Source of the DNA: a virus
DNA: 20,746 bases
Strand: one strand, 5' to 3'
Virus record (IMG/VR): IMGVR_UViG_3300029955_000175
Span: 1-20,746 of that record
Shown: piece after piece, positions 7,766 to 14,201 of the stretch
Numbering within the stretch: position 1 is the stretch's first letter
Layout: each line of letters opens with the position of its first letter
Notes under the pieces: generated by a model
Told to the model about the DNA's origin: nothing
The model's input: the letters and a program-made list of their open reading frames with translations, nothing else
The model's database searches: none
Position numbers and translations under genes: made by a program

Positions 7766-7847
7766 AGGCATTAAGAAATATGATAGAACAGGTAAAGGAG
7801 ATAGAGTTTCTTTATGGGTTCGTATACCTAATGAAAGTAATAAATAA
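7749..7847 (+). other. Open +1 frame continuing the nucleotidyltransferase, or a 32-residue ORF
   Basis: The +1 frame is open across the run GGGGG (7758-7762), where the upstream gene stops at TAA 7763. It encodes a basic tail (GGKGIKKYDRTGKGDRVSLW, then VRIPNESNK) ending at TAA 7845-7847, whose last base is the first base of the next gene's ATG. A one-base deletion in the G run would fuse the frames. Explanations are a programmed +1 slip at GGG-TAA, a homopolymer mutation or sequencing error, or a separate small gene from ATG 7749, which has only a weak ribosome site. Confidence 0.45.
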
Positions 7848-8002
7848 TGGTTTATCTTTTAATTTTAATCATATTAGATATATTAAATATGATATATTTC
7901 GCACATACTGTCCTTATTGGTAATAAATACAAAGAATTCTTAAGCTTTATTTTCTTATTGACAATTCTTTGTCTTACATTTATATTAGGAAAAGTAGATT
8001 AA
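7847..8002 (+). CDS. Small membrane protein
   Basis: A 51-residue, strongly hydrophobic protein with two predicted membrane helices: the N-terminal MVYLLILIILDILNMIYF and a second one around FLSFIFLLTILCLTFILG. They are joined by a short polar loop (IGNKYKEF). Its ATG overlaps by one base the stop codon of the +1 frame upstream, which suggests coupled translation. Its 3' end contains the tRNA promoter. No family recognised; tiny phage membrane proteins can affect lysis or exclusion, but nothing here shows it. Confidence 0.6.
   Translation: MVYLLILIILDILNMIYFAHTVLIGNKYKEFLSFIFLLTILCLTFILGKVD
7958..7986 (+). promoter_or_regulatory. Consensus host-type promoter for the tRNA pair
   Basis: TTGACA (7958-7963), exactly 17 bases, then TATATT (7981-7986). 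The predicted start near 7993 is ten bases before tRNA-Leu, so it fits a tRNA promoter. It overlaps the end of the small membrane protein gene. Confidence 0.8.
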
Positions 8003-8091
8003 GCCCTATTGGTGGAATTGGTAGACGCACCACACTCAAAATGTGGCGGCCCGGTAGGGCCGTGTAGGTTCAAGTCCTACATAGGGCACCA
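8003..8091 (+). tRNA. tRNA-Leu (anticodon CAA)
   Basis: Acceptor stem GCCCTAT/ATAGGGC closes the cloverleaf. The anticodon arm is CCACA, loop CTCAAAA, TGTGG, giving anticodon CAA for UUG codons. A long variable arm (GGCCC/GGGCC type) fits class II tRNA-Leu. The T-arm has the TTCAAGT loop. ACCA is encoded at the 3' end. Confidence 0.93.
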
Positions 8092-8097
8092 TTATAG

Positions 8098-8172
8098 GCT
8101 CCTGAAGCATTGCTGGCGATGCAGCGGATTTGTAACCCGCAGAACAAAGTTCGATTCTTTGTGGGAGCACCA
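8098..8172 (+). tRNA. tRNA-Thr (anticodon TGT)
   Basis: A 75-base cloverleaf. The acceptor stem GCTCCTG/TGGGAGC has two wobble pairs. The D-arm is GCAT/ATGC, the anticodon arm GCGGA, loop TTTGTAA, CCCGC (A-C mismatch at the loop end), the T-arm CAAAG/CTTTG with loop TTCGATT, and ACCA is encoded. It lies six bases after tRNA-Leu and is probably processed from the same transcript. Confidence 0.88.
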
Positions 8173-8180
8173 TTTAATTC

Positions 8181-8209
8181 TTGACAACCATAAAAAAATC
8201 AGTTATTGT
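8181..8209 (+). promoter_or_regulatory. Host-type promoter
   Basis: TTGACA (8181-8186), 17 bases, TATTGT (8204-8209). The predicted start is about 20 bases before the GTG of the membrane protein at 8238. The TTG of this box would open the frame formally but has no ribosome site, so it is not taken as a start codon. Confidence 0.6.
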
Positions 8210-8237
8210 TGATACAAATGATAACAAAGGTGATATC

Positions 8238-8405
8238 GTGGAAAACGTAATTGGTGTTTTGATGATGCTTGGTTTCTTACTAAGCTTTTTTGCTATGATA
8301 GCCATAATTTATGGTATCTACTATGGAATTATTGTCTATGTAGGTTATAGAGTCATAAAATTCCTTATAAGGTTCTTTAAAACTACCTTGACAGAGATTG
8401 GATAA
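8238..8405 (+). CDS. Small membrane protein
   Basis: A 55-residue protein from GTG 8238, with AAAGGTG about five bases upstream. It is almost entirely hydrophobic, with one long or two closely spaced membrane helices (GVLMMLGFLLSFFAMIAIIY, then GIYYGIIVYVGYRVI) and a basic-aromatic tail (KFLIRFFKTTLTEIG). It has its own promoter and lies directly after the tRNA pair. The next gene's promoter overlaps its last codons. Function unknown. Confidence 0.6.
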   Translation: MENVIGVLMMLGFLLSFFAMIAIIYGIYYGIIVYVGYRVIKFLIRFFKTTLTEIG

Positions 8406-8416
8406 TCTGATAGAAT
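8388..8416 (+). promoter_or_regulatory. Consensus host-type promoter
   Basis: TTGACA (8388-8393), exactly 17 bases, TAGAAT (8411-8416). It stands 26 bases before the ATG at 8442, with an AGGAG between. One of the best promoters in the window. Confidence 0.8.
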
Positions 8417-8441
8417 ATCCAGTTCATAGTAGGAGAATGTT

Positions 8442-8621
8442 ATGATCAAGCATCGTATTCGATACGAAGTCAAGAAAGATAGAGTTGTCATTGAGTTAGT
8501 AAAAGATTTTGCTAATTTTTCTGATGCTTGCACTTTTATTCGTGAAATAAAAGGATCATGTGCTTCAAAACCTATCATTGAAGAAATAAACACACAAAAA
8601 TTTAATTTTAGAAAGGTCTAA
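8442..8621 (+). CDS. Small basic protein, unknown
   Basis: A 59-residue protein with a strong AGGAG ribosome site and its own consensus promoter, the pattern of an early phage gene. The N-terminus is basic (MIKHRIRYEVKKDRVVIEL) and probably beta-strand; a helix with FSDACTFIREIKG follows, then a polar tail. It has two Cys residues but no metal pattern. No family recognised. Such small early proteins often bind host factors (inference only). Confidence 0.65.
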   Translation: MIKHRIRYEVKKDRVVIELVKDFANFSDACTFIREIKGSCASKPIIEEINTQKFNFRKV

Positions 8622-8622
8622 A

Positions 8623-8970
8623 TTGTCAGATACAAACGTAAACGTTACTGAGGATAATCTTAAGGATACCAGTAACTTTCTTCTATCATTACAAAGTGTG
8701 GCTGAATTTCAGGCAGATTTGAACGCAGCAGTACAAAAGTTTGGCAAGGCCAATGATAAGATTGCTACAAATGTTCTAATGCCAGTAATTCTTGACACAT
8801 TCTTGCTATATCCATGGACATGGATTGTCGATGGTTTTAAGCATAGTCCTGATGACTTTGAAGCAGCTATTAAGCAGGCTGCTACTTTGTTTAAGGTAGC
8901 AATGTCTCTTAAACCACAAGACCCCGAAGTCTCAACAGAACCAGATGACGAAGATCAGTCAGATGAATAA
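8623..8970 (+). CDS. Acidic protein, unknown
   Basis: A 115-residue protein from a TTG start with AGAAAGG seven bases upstream; it begins one base after the preceding stop. It is helical and acidic, with a central hydrophobic stretch (VLMPVILDTFLLYPWTWIVD) that is too mixed for a clear membrane helix, and a highly acidic, disordered end (residues 98-115). No motif or family recognised. Probably in the operon driven from 8388. Confidence 0.7.
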   Translation: MSDTNVNVTEDNLKDTSNFLLSLQSVAEFQADLNAAVQKFGKANDKIATNVLMPVILDTFLLYPWTWIVDGFKHSPDDFEAAIKQAATLFKVAMSLKPQDPEVSTEPDDEDQSDE

Positions 8971-9061
8971 ACCGGAATTGCATATCCGGGCATCGATTTA
9001 AAGTAATAACCAGTTTTTGCAGATAGTCTGCAAAAAAAGATACAGATCGTATCTTAATTTA
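8971..9061 (+). promoter_or_regulatory. Spacer with three consecutive hairpins
   Basis: Three perfect stems follow each other: CCGGA/TCCGG (8972-8976, 8985-8989), the 10-bp TTTTTGCAGA/TCTGCAAAAA (9014-9023, 9027-9036, three-base loop) and AAGATAC/GTATCTT (9037-9043, 9049-9055). None has a T-tract on the plus strand. The array precedes the ribosome site of a small helix-turn-helix gene, so it may be a structured leader or an RNA processing region. Confidence 0.5.
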
Positions 9062-9077
9062 ACTAAAGGAAAAGATA

Positions 9078-9230
9078 ATGCGTACACGTACAATTGATAG
9101 TATTGTCAAGAAGCTTCAGAAGGGCAAGACCCTTCGTGAAATCGCAACTCAGTATGGTATTTCAAACCAGAAGGTTTGGCGAATTGGTGCTTCAAAGGGT
9201 GTATATTCAGTGCGTTCAACAAAGGCATAA
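9078..9230 (+). CDS. Small helix-turn-helix DNA-binding protein
   Basis: A 50-residue protein with AAAGGA upstream. The core GKTLREIATQYGISNQKVWR fits a resolvase/LuxR-like helix-turn-helix: GKTLREIA as the first helix, the turn at YGIS, recognition helix NQKVWRIG. The flanks are basic. It is short enough to be only the DNA-binding unit, probably acting as a dimer on nearby promoters. Likely a phage transcription regulator; target unknown. It follows a highly structured spacer that might control its own expression. Confidence 0.72.
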   Translation: MRTRTIDSIVKKLQKGKTLREIATQYGISNQKVWRIGASKGVYSVRSTKA

Positions 9231-9242
9231 TTCGAAATAATT

Positions 9243-9401
9243 ATGTTTAAAGAAAAAAAGAACTTTACTGATCTAAAAAAACATAGTCCAGAAGTCGTTG
9301 ATTACGAGCCCTCTAAAGATGAATTTAGAGGTCATCGTGATAATCGAAAGAAGAAAAGGGACAATGAAAAGAAAGATAAAAAAGAAAGTTCTTGGAATTG
9401 A
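9243..9401 (+). CDS. Very small, highly charged protein
   Basis: A 52-residue ORF starting at ATG, 12 bases after the helix-turn-helix gene. Its second half is almost entirely Lys, Arg, Glu and Asp (RGHRDNRKKKRDNEKKDKKE), so it is probably disordered and may bind nucleic acid. The ribosome site is weak. It ends directly before a terminator, which fits the last gene of an operon. Existence moderately supported, function unknown. Confidence 0.5.
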   Translation: MFKEKKNFTDLKKHSPEVVDYEPSKDEFRGHRDNRKKKRDNEKKDKKESSWN

Positions 9402-9408
9402 TTCTATG

Positions 9409-9467
9409 GAGGGTGACAGACTAGGTTGGCGTAATGTCATATCGAATTCTGTTACCCTCTTTTTTTT
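9409..9467 (+). terminator. Rho-independent terminator with a long loop
   Basis: GAGGGTGACAG (9409-9419) pairs with CTGTTACCCTC (9449-9459), with one G-U pair, followed by eight T (9460-9467). The loop is 29 bases, longer than usual. It ends ten bases before the deformylase-like gene and overlaps nothing coding, so it could terminate the 8388 operon or act as an attenuator for the next gene. Confidence 0.75.
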
Positions 9468-9476
9468 GGAAAGTAA

Positions 9477-10016
9477 ATGACATTTAAATTAGAAATTAAA
9501 AAAAATACACCTAAGCTATTGACACCAGCAGAAGCATGGGATTTTCAAAATCCTCCTTTTAGTCTGGAAGATTTTTCTGTAGAGTTAGCCGAATTACTAT
9601 GGAAAGAAATGGCTTTAGGTCTGTCAGCTAATCAGGTCGGGTATCAGTATAAGATATTTGCTACGGTAGGTGATCCTACCTATGTTTTTGTCAATCCTCG
9701 AATTGTTCATTTTTCTGACGAAACTGTAGACCTTGAGGAAACTTCTTTTTCTTATCCGGGTTTTGTCATTGATAAAGTGCGTCCTAAGCATATTCGTATT
9801 CGTTTTGCTACACCTAGTAGCGAAGTCTTTACAATGCCATTTACAGGCATGACAGCACGAGTTATTCAGCAGCAGATGGATCATATCAATGGTATAGCAT
9901 TTTGGGATGGAATTTCCAAGCTCAGATTTGATATGGCTGTCAAGAAAGCTCAAAAATTAGGATTTAATTATTCGAATCTTCATTATAAGACAACTCCATC
10001 AGGACTAATAATTTAA
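9477..10016 (+). CDS. Peptide deformylase homologue with degenerate active site
   Basis: Peptide deformylase removes the N-formyl group from new proteins; several phages carry one. This 179-residue protein keeps motif 1 as GLSANQVG (residues 48-55, with the oxyanion Gln53) and the fold around VFVNPRI and SYPG. In motif 2 (normally EGCLS) it reads ETSFS, so the metal-binding Cys is Ser90. In motif 3 (normally HExxDH) it reads QQMDH, so the first His ligand and the catalytic Glu are Gln132 and Gln133; only His136 remains. Normal deformylase activity is therefore unlikely. The frame is otherwise intact and starts at ATG with GGAAAG upstream, so a retained non-catalytic role is possible. It lies between two terminators. 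Confidence 0.82.
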   Translation: MTFKLEIKKNTPKLLTPAEAWDFQNPPFSLEDFSVELAELLWKEMALGLSANQVGYQYKIFATVGDPTYVFVNPRIVHFSDETVDLEETSFSYPGFVIDKVRPKHIRIRFATPSSEVFTMPFTGMTARVIQQQMDHINGIAFWDGISKLRFDMAVKKAQKLGFNYSNLHYKTTPSGLII

Positions 10017-10034
10017 GGGCTTCGGCCCTTTTTT
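10015..10034 (+). terminator. Rho-independent terminator
   Basis: AAGGGC, a TTCG tetraloop and GCCCTT, running into six T (10029-10034). A textbook terminator that starts at the stop codon of the deformylase homologue and insulates the polymerase promoter. Confidence 0.95.
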
Positions 10035-10035
10035 A

Positions 10036-10064
10036 TTGACAAATTCCTCCTTGTAGGATAAGTT
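10036..10064 (+). promoter_or_regulatory. Candidate promoter for DNA polymerase
   Basis: A perfect TTGACA (10036-10041) just after the terminator. The -10 region at 17 bases (TAAGTT) is weak, so a phage activator such as a MotA-like factor may be needed (inference). Confidence 0.55.
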
Positions 10065-10077
10065 ATTAGGCTTAATT

Positions 10078-10082
10078 AGGAG
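10078..10082 (+). promoter_or_regulatory. Ribosome binding site for DNA polymerase at an ATT start
   Basis: AGGAG, six bases before ATT 10089. The next in-frame ATG is 180 bases on and would remove the conserved polymerase N-terminus. Confidence 0.75.
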
Positions 10083-10088
10083 ATTACC

Positions 10089-12596
10089 ATTTCACATTTT
10101 TACACATACGTCGCCAAGAAAGGTGACACCATCTTTGAACGTGGTTACAAAGATGGAAAGATTTATTCAAAAGAAACCCATTATGAACCTTATCTTTTCA
10201 TTGAAGATTTCAATGGGGATTATTCTACTATTGATGGTAAGAAAACAAAGCGTATCGACTTCGACTCCATGAAGCGAGCACGAAGTTATTTGTATAAAAA
10301 TAAAGATATACATAAGATTTATGGTTTTACAGATTTTGAATATACTTACATTTACGATAATTTTAAAAAAGGTTTTGAGTTTAATTTCGGTCTACTGAAT
10401 ATCGTCAACACTGACATTGAAACAGATTCTTCAGATGGCTTTCCAGACATACAGAAGGCCGACAAGCAGATTACCGCCATTACCTTAGCCAAGAAGGGTA
10501 AGACTCTTACGTTTGGCTATTTTCCCTATGAAAGCACAGAAACCAAAGTCTATGTCCAGTGTGATACTGAGAGAGAACTACTTCTGAAGTTTATAAAGGC
10601 TTGGAATAGTGTAGAATGGCAACCTGATATCGTTACGGGATGGAACATTGAAATGTTCGACATTCCTTATATAATTAATCGTATCATTGTCGTTCTAGGT
10701 GGTCAATATGCCGAAAAACTTTCTCCGTTTGGAATTATTGAAGAAAAAGAAATCGAGCAGAGAACAGGTAAGATAGTCCAGACATTTTCAATCTTTGGAA
10801 TTTCTATTATAGATTATTATGCAGCTTACAAAAAGTTTGCTGTGAATGAAAGAGAATCTTACAAGCTCGACTTCATTGCAGAATACGAACTAGGTGAGAA
10901 GAAGGTTGACTATTCCGAGTACGGAAGCCTACACAACCTTTATGTACAAAATCCACAACTTTACTATACTTACAATATTCACGATGCTGTTCTGATCGAA
11001 AAGCTTGAAAATAAACTTCATTATATTGAACAGATTGTAAACATTGCATATATTGAAAGAGTAAACTATGAAAATACTCTTTCTACTGTTAAGCCTTGGG
11101 ATGTGATTGTCCATAATTATCTTATGGACAATCGTATTGTTGTGCCTCAGATTAGTGTAAAGGAATCTGATTACAGAATTGAAGGAGGTTACGTAAAAGA
11201 GCCTTTACCGGGTTATTATGAATATGTGGTTTCAGTAGACTTTACGTCTTTGTATCCTTCAATTGCTATGCAATATAACATGTCTCCTGATACTTTTGTG
11301 CAACAGTTTCCTTTTAAAAAGGAAAACATAACTCGTCAGTTTGAAAAAATTATCAATGGCGATATGTCAGAAGTGACAGCCGAATTAAAGCGTCGTGATT
11401 ATTGCATGACTGCAAATGGATGTCTATTCAAGCGTGACAAACGAGGGTTCGTTCCTACACTCATGAAAGAATTCTTCGACGAGCGTAAACGTGTTCGTAA
11501 GCTTGAGGCTATTGCTGAAAAGAAATATGAAGAAGAAAAAACCGATGAAAATCGTAATACTTTCCTAAAGCATAAGAATCTTCAGACTGCATTCAAGTTG
11601 ATTAATAACTCAGGTTACGGTGCTATTGCCAATAAGTATTTTCGTTGGTTTACTAATGCTATTGCTGAAGGAATTACTCTTACTGGTCAGCTAACCATCA
11701 AGTATGTAGAAGATCGCATTAATAAGTATTTGAATAAAAAATTCAAGACTGAAGGCGTTGTTTATGTAGTCTATTGTGACACCGACTCTGCTTATATTAC
11801 ACTTAAGGAATTCATAACTCAAAGTGGTATTGTCGATAAGGACGAGGCTATTAAGGCAATCGTAAAGTTTGCCGAGGAAGAAATGTGTCCATATATCGAT
11901 AGTGTCTGTCAGGAATTGGCCGACAAATTGAACGCTTTCGAGTTAAAGACTTCTATGAAACTCGAAAAGGTTTGTGATCAAGTTTTCTTTACAGCAAAGA
12001 AGCGTTATGGTTTAAATGTAGATTATAGTGAAGGTATTTACTATAAAGAACCTAAGTTAAAAGTCACTGGTCTGGAAACTGTAAGGTCTTCTGTACCTAA
12101 GAAATGTCGTAAGGCTCTAGAGCACACATTTAAATTGATTTTTAAAAAGGATCGACAAAAACTTATAGAATATGTTGAAGAATTTCGAAAAGAATTCTAC
12201 AATATGAGTTTCGAGGATATCGCAAAACCTTCTTCGGTTCAAGGACTTAAGGAGTATTACGATAAGGATCGTCTATACAAAAAGGGCTGTCCTATGCATG
12301 TTCGCGGTGCATTGATTTATAACAAGTTTATTCAGGATCGAAATCTTACTAATCGTTATCGACCAATCGAGGATCACGATAAAATTAAGGTTTGTTATCT
12401 GAAGCTTCCTAATCCGACACACCAAAATGTGATTGCAATCGGAGACGATAATCCAGAAGAACTTGACATTGCATCTTATGTAGATTACAATCTGCAATTC
12501 GATAAAACTTTCATACAGCCATTACAGGCTGTATGTGATGCTGTCGGATGGGAAACAAAGAAGGTTTATACCCTCGACGATATTTTTGGAGACTAA
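10089..12596 (+). CDS. 43: Family B DNA polymerase, T4 gp43-like
   Basis: The replicative polymerase with proofreading exonuclease, 835 residues from the inferred ATT start (T4 gp43 898). Exo I NTDIETDSS has Asp109 and Glu111; exo II is TGWNIEMFDIPYI; exo III YNIHDAVL. Polymerase motif A is VDFTSLYPSI (Asp384), motif B KLINNSGYGAIAN (Lys503) and motif C YCDTDSAY (Asp564, Asp566). The C-terminal TLDDIFGD resembles the T4 clamp-binding tail. The first 60 residues (SHFYTYVAKKGDTIFERGYK, then DGK...YEPYLF) match the T4 start (KEFYISIETVGNNIVERY...). ATG 10269 would remove them. The HD-hydrolase gene follows one base after the stop. Confidence 0.97.
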   Translation: MSHFYTYVAKKGDTIFERGYKDGKIYSKETHYEPYLFIEDFNGDYSTIDGKKTKRIDFDSMKRARSYLYKNKDIHKIYGFTDFEYTYIYDNFKKGFEFNFGLLNIVNTDIETDSSDGFPDIQKADKQITAITLAKKGKTLTFGYFPYESTETKVYVQCDTERELLLKFIKAWNSVEWQPDIVTGWNIEMFDIPYIINRIIVVLGGQYAEKLSPFGIIEEKEIEQRTGKIVQTFSIFGISIIDYYAAYKKFAVNERESYKLDFIAEYELGEKKVDYSEYGSLHNLYVQNPQLYYTYNIHDAVLIEKLENKLHYIEQIVNIAYIERVNYENTLSTVKPWDVIVHNYLMDNRIVVPQISVKESDYRIEGGYVKEPLPGYYEYVVSVDFTSLYPSIAMQYNMSPDTFVQQFPFKKENITRQFEKIINGDMSEVTAELKRRDYCMTANGCLFKRDKRGFVPTLMKEFFDERKRVRKLEAIAEKKYEEEKTDENRNTFLKHKNLQTAFKLINNSGYGAIANKYFRWFTNAIAEGITLTGQLTIKYVEDRINKYLNKKFKTEGVVYVVYCDTDSAYITLKEFITQSGIVDKDEAIKAIVKFAEEEMCPYIDSVCQELADKLNAFELKTSMKLEKVCDQVFFTAKKRYGLNVDYSEGIYYKEPKLKVTGLETVRSSVPKKCRKALEHTFKLIFKKDRQKLIEYVEEFRKEFYNMSFEDIAKPSSVQGLKEYYDKDRLYKKGCPMHVRGALIYNKFIQDRNLTNRYRPIEDHDKIKVCYLKLPNPTHQNVIAIGDDNPEELDIASYVDYNLQFDKTFIQPLQAVCDAVGWETKKVYTLDDIFGD

Positions 12597-12597
12597 T

Positions 12598-13311
12598 TTG
12601 GCTAAGTATGATCAAGGTGGAGGCTGCTCTTGCGGTCTTAATAAAATTTGTGAGTGTGAACCAGCAGAAAAAGAAGAACGAAATTATAAGAATTCTAAAA
12701 TGTTTGTTCCTATGTTTGCTAATGGGGTAACAAATGTTGGATATAAGAATGAATCTAACTCCAATGTAATAATAATTGGAGCAGAACCTACTGCTTCTAC
12801 AATTCTTCTACATTCTGGAAATTATTTTGATTTTCTTGATCCTGATAATTCTAAGTACACAATCGAGGATATCGCTCATGGACTAAGCATGGCCTGTCGT
12901 TATGCAGGCCAGTGTAGGGAGTTCTATTCCGTTGCTGAGCATTCTTATTGGGTAAGTTATCTTGTGCCTTCTGAGCTTGCCTACGAGGGTCTAATGCACG
13001 ATTCTTCAGAAGCCTTTACCGGCGACATGAATAAGCCTCTGAAGAATCTTCTACATGATTTCGAAACAATTGAAAAGCGAATTGAAGAGTCTATTGCAAA
13101 AAGATTTAAATTCAAATTTCCTTATCCTCCTGAAATCAAGGTAGCAGATCGACAAATGCTTGTAACCGAGCAGTATCAGAATATGAACAAGTCACATTGG
13201 AAAAAGACTGATATCGAGCCAGCAAATATTAAATTAGGGCTATGGAGCCCTAAGAAGGCTAAGCATATGTTCTTAAAGCGTTATTATGAACTACAGGAAG
13301 AACCATTATGA
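12598..13311 (+). CDS. HD-domain phosphohydrolase with Cys-rich N-terminus
   Basis: A 237-residue protein from TTG 12598, with GGAG six bases upstream inside the end of the polymerase gene. The HD domain is of the 5'-deoxynucleotidase (YfbR-like) type: VAEHSYWV supplies the first His, LMHDSSEAFTGD the His-Asp pair and VADRQMLVTE the final Asp, with DMNKPLK between. Enzymes of this type hydrolyse nucleoside monophosphates or other phosphoesters. An N-terminal extension, GGGCSCGLNKICECEP, carries four Cys in two CxC pairs and may bind a metal. It is linked to polymerase and to a macro-domain gene. Role in nucleotide supply or signal removal inferred. Confidence 0.8.
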   Translation: MAKYDQGGGCSCGLNKICECEPAEKEERNYKNSKMFVPMFANGVTNVGYKNESNSNVIIIGAEPTASTILLHSGNYFDFLDPDNSKYTIEDIAHGLSMACRYAGQCREFYSVAEHSYWVSYLVPSELAYEGLMHDSSEAFTGDMNKPLKNLLHDFETIEKRIEESIAKRFKFKFPYPPEIKVADRQMLVTEQYQNMNKSHWKKTDIEPANIKLGLWSPKKAKHMFLKRYYELQEEPL

Positions 13312-13658
13312 ATGAGAAGTCAGCAGAACAGATTGTTATTGATGAATACTTCGTTCCTTCAGGAGCAGGAGCACCAAAGAAATTTCATATTTCTCGTAAT
13401 CCTTCTTTTAAAGGAAGTGAAAGAGAATTAGCAGAAGAAGCTATTCGAGTATTAAAGAAAGAATTTGCTAAGTCTCCAAGAGAAAAGCATTGTGATAATC
13501 TTGATACTATCGAATCTTACGTCAGGAAAGCGTTTAAACATTCAGCGGTAGACTTTCATAAAGAATATACTGTTCAAGAACTTAGACAAAAATTATCAGT
13601 AGTTTGGGGTAATTTAGATTTTGCTTTGCTACATTTATCTAATCCGAGGGATTTTTGA
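13308..13658 (+). CDS. Conserved-looking small protein, unknown
   Basis: A 116-residue protein whose ATG overlaps the HD gene stop by four bases (ATGA), so it is probably translationally coupled. It has an N-terminal segment with FVPSGAGAPKKFHISRNPS and then a helical body (ERELAEEAIRVLKKEFAKS, and YTVQELRQKLSVVWGNLDFA). No Cys cluster, membrane segment or catalytic pattern is visible. Family not recognised. Overlap with both neighbours indicates one operon with the HD hydrolase and macro-domain genes. Confidence 0.7.
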   Translation: MNEKSAEQIVIDEYFVPSGAGAPKKFHISRNPSFKGSERELAEEAIRVLKKEFAKSPREKHCDNLDTIESYVRKAFKHSAVDFHKEYTVQELRQKLSVVWGNLDFALLHLSNPRDF

Positions 13659-14050
13659 TGAAAAAGATATTCGTATTCGGGTCTAATGAAGCCGGTCGTC
13701 ATGGTGCTGGTGCAGCCGGTTATGCTCAAGTCGAGCACGGTGCAAAGTATGGTCAGGGTTGGGGATTGCAAGGAAATTCTTTTGCAATCCCCACAAAAGA
13801 TCACTTTATAAGAACGCTTTCACTTGAAAGAATTAATAAATACGTACAAGACTTTCTTTTCATAGCAAGAGAAAATCCAGATTTAGAATTCAATCTGACT
13901 TGCATTGGATGCGGTTTGGCAGGATATGAAGTGAAGGATATTGCACCTATGTTCGCAGATGCACCACCAAACGTCATAATGCCAAAACCATTTCAAATAT
14001 TTTTTAAAGGAGAATATTATGATCCAAGAGGATTTGAACACTCAACTTAG
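13658..14050 (+). CDS. Macro-domain-like (ADP-ribose-binding type) protein
   Basis: A 130-residue protein from ATG 13658, which overlaps the previous TGA and has GAGGG seven bases upstream. The sequence begins KKIFVFGSNEAGRHGAGAAG, continues with a Gly-rich GQGWGLQGNSFAIPTKD and has IGCGLAGYEVKDIAPMF. This fits the phage and bacterial macro-like family with the Asn-containing FGSN motif and a Gly-rich ligand loop. Such domains bind or hydrolyse ADP-ribose derivatives, including signals used by bacterial NAD-based defences; that role here is inference. It sits beside an HD hydrolase in one operon. Confidence 0.8.
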   Translation: MKKIFVFGSNEAGRHGAGAAGYAQVEHGAKYGQGWGLQGNSFAIPTKDHFIRTLSLERINKYVQDFLFIARENPDLEFNLTCIGCGLAGYEVKDIAPMFADAPPNVIMPKPFQIFFKGEYYDPRGFEHST

Positions 14051-14201
14051 TCCAAGACAAGATTTTCTACATCAACTATTTGGGTATATTATAATGAGTG
14101 AAGTAGATGAAGCAATAGAAATACTTGATTATGTTGTTGATGATGCTATTACAGATCATAAATTTGAAGATATATTAAAGGACTTAGAAAAGAATGGATA
14201 A
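14019..14201 (+). CDS. Small acidic helical protein
   Basis: A 60-residue ORF overlapping the end of the macro-domain gene by 32 bases in another frame, but with a very strong AAAGGAG six bases before its ATG, so I take it as real. It is acidic and helical (SEVDEAIEILDYVVDDAITD, and EDILKDLEKNG). Family not recognised. The next gene overlaps its end by eight bases. Confidence 0.62.
   Translation: MIQEDLNTQLSPRQDFLHQLFGYIIMSEVDEAIEILDYVVDDAITDHKFEDILKDLEKNG

Noticed and set aside
7839-7929. AATAAATA octamers at 7839 and 7922 as late promoters
   Set aside because: They lie inside coding frames with no gene start properly placed; such octamers are expected several times by chance in this AT-rich DNA.
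8009-8212. Open frame of 67 codons across the two tRNA genes
   Set aside because: It lies over two complete cloverleaf tRNAs and has no ribosome site or plausible protein.
8181-8237. TTG 8181 as start of the small membrane protein
   Set aside because: This TTG is the first half of a TTGACA promoter box; GTG 8238 has a proper ribosome site.
9014-9036. The TTTTTGCAGA hairpin as a plus-strand terminator
   Set aside because: The T-run is on the left arm; only A residues follow on the plus strand. It could terminate minus-strand transcripts, but no minus-strand gene is seen.
9298-9480. 60-codon open frame before the deformylase homologue
   Set aside because: It overlaps the better supported 52-codon ORF in another frame and runs through the terminator stem and T-tract.
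10047-10082. CTCCT/AGGAG pairing that could mask the polymerase ribosome site
   Set aside because: Only five pairs with a 26-base loop, and the left arm is upstream of the expected transcription start.
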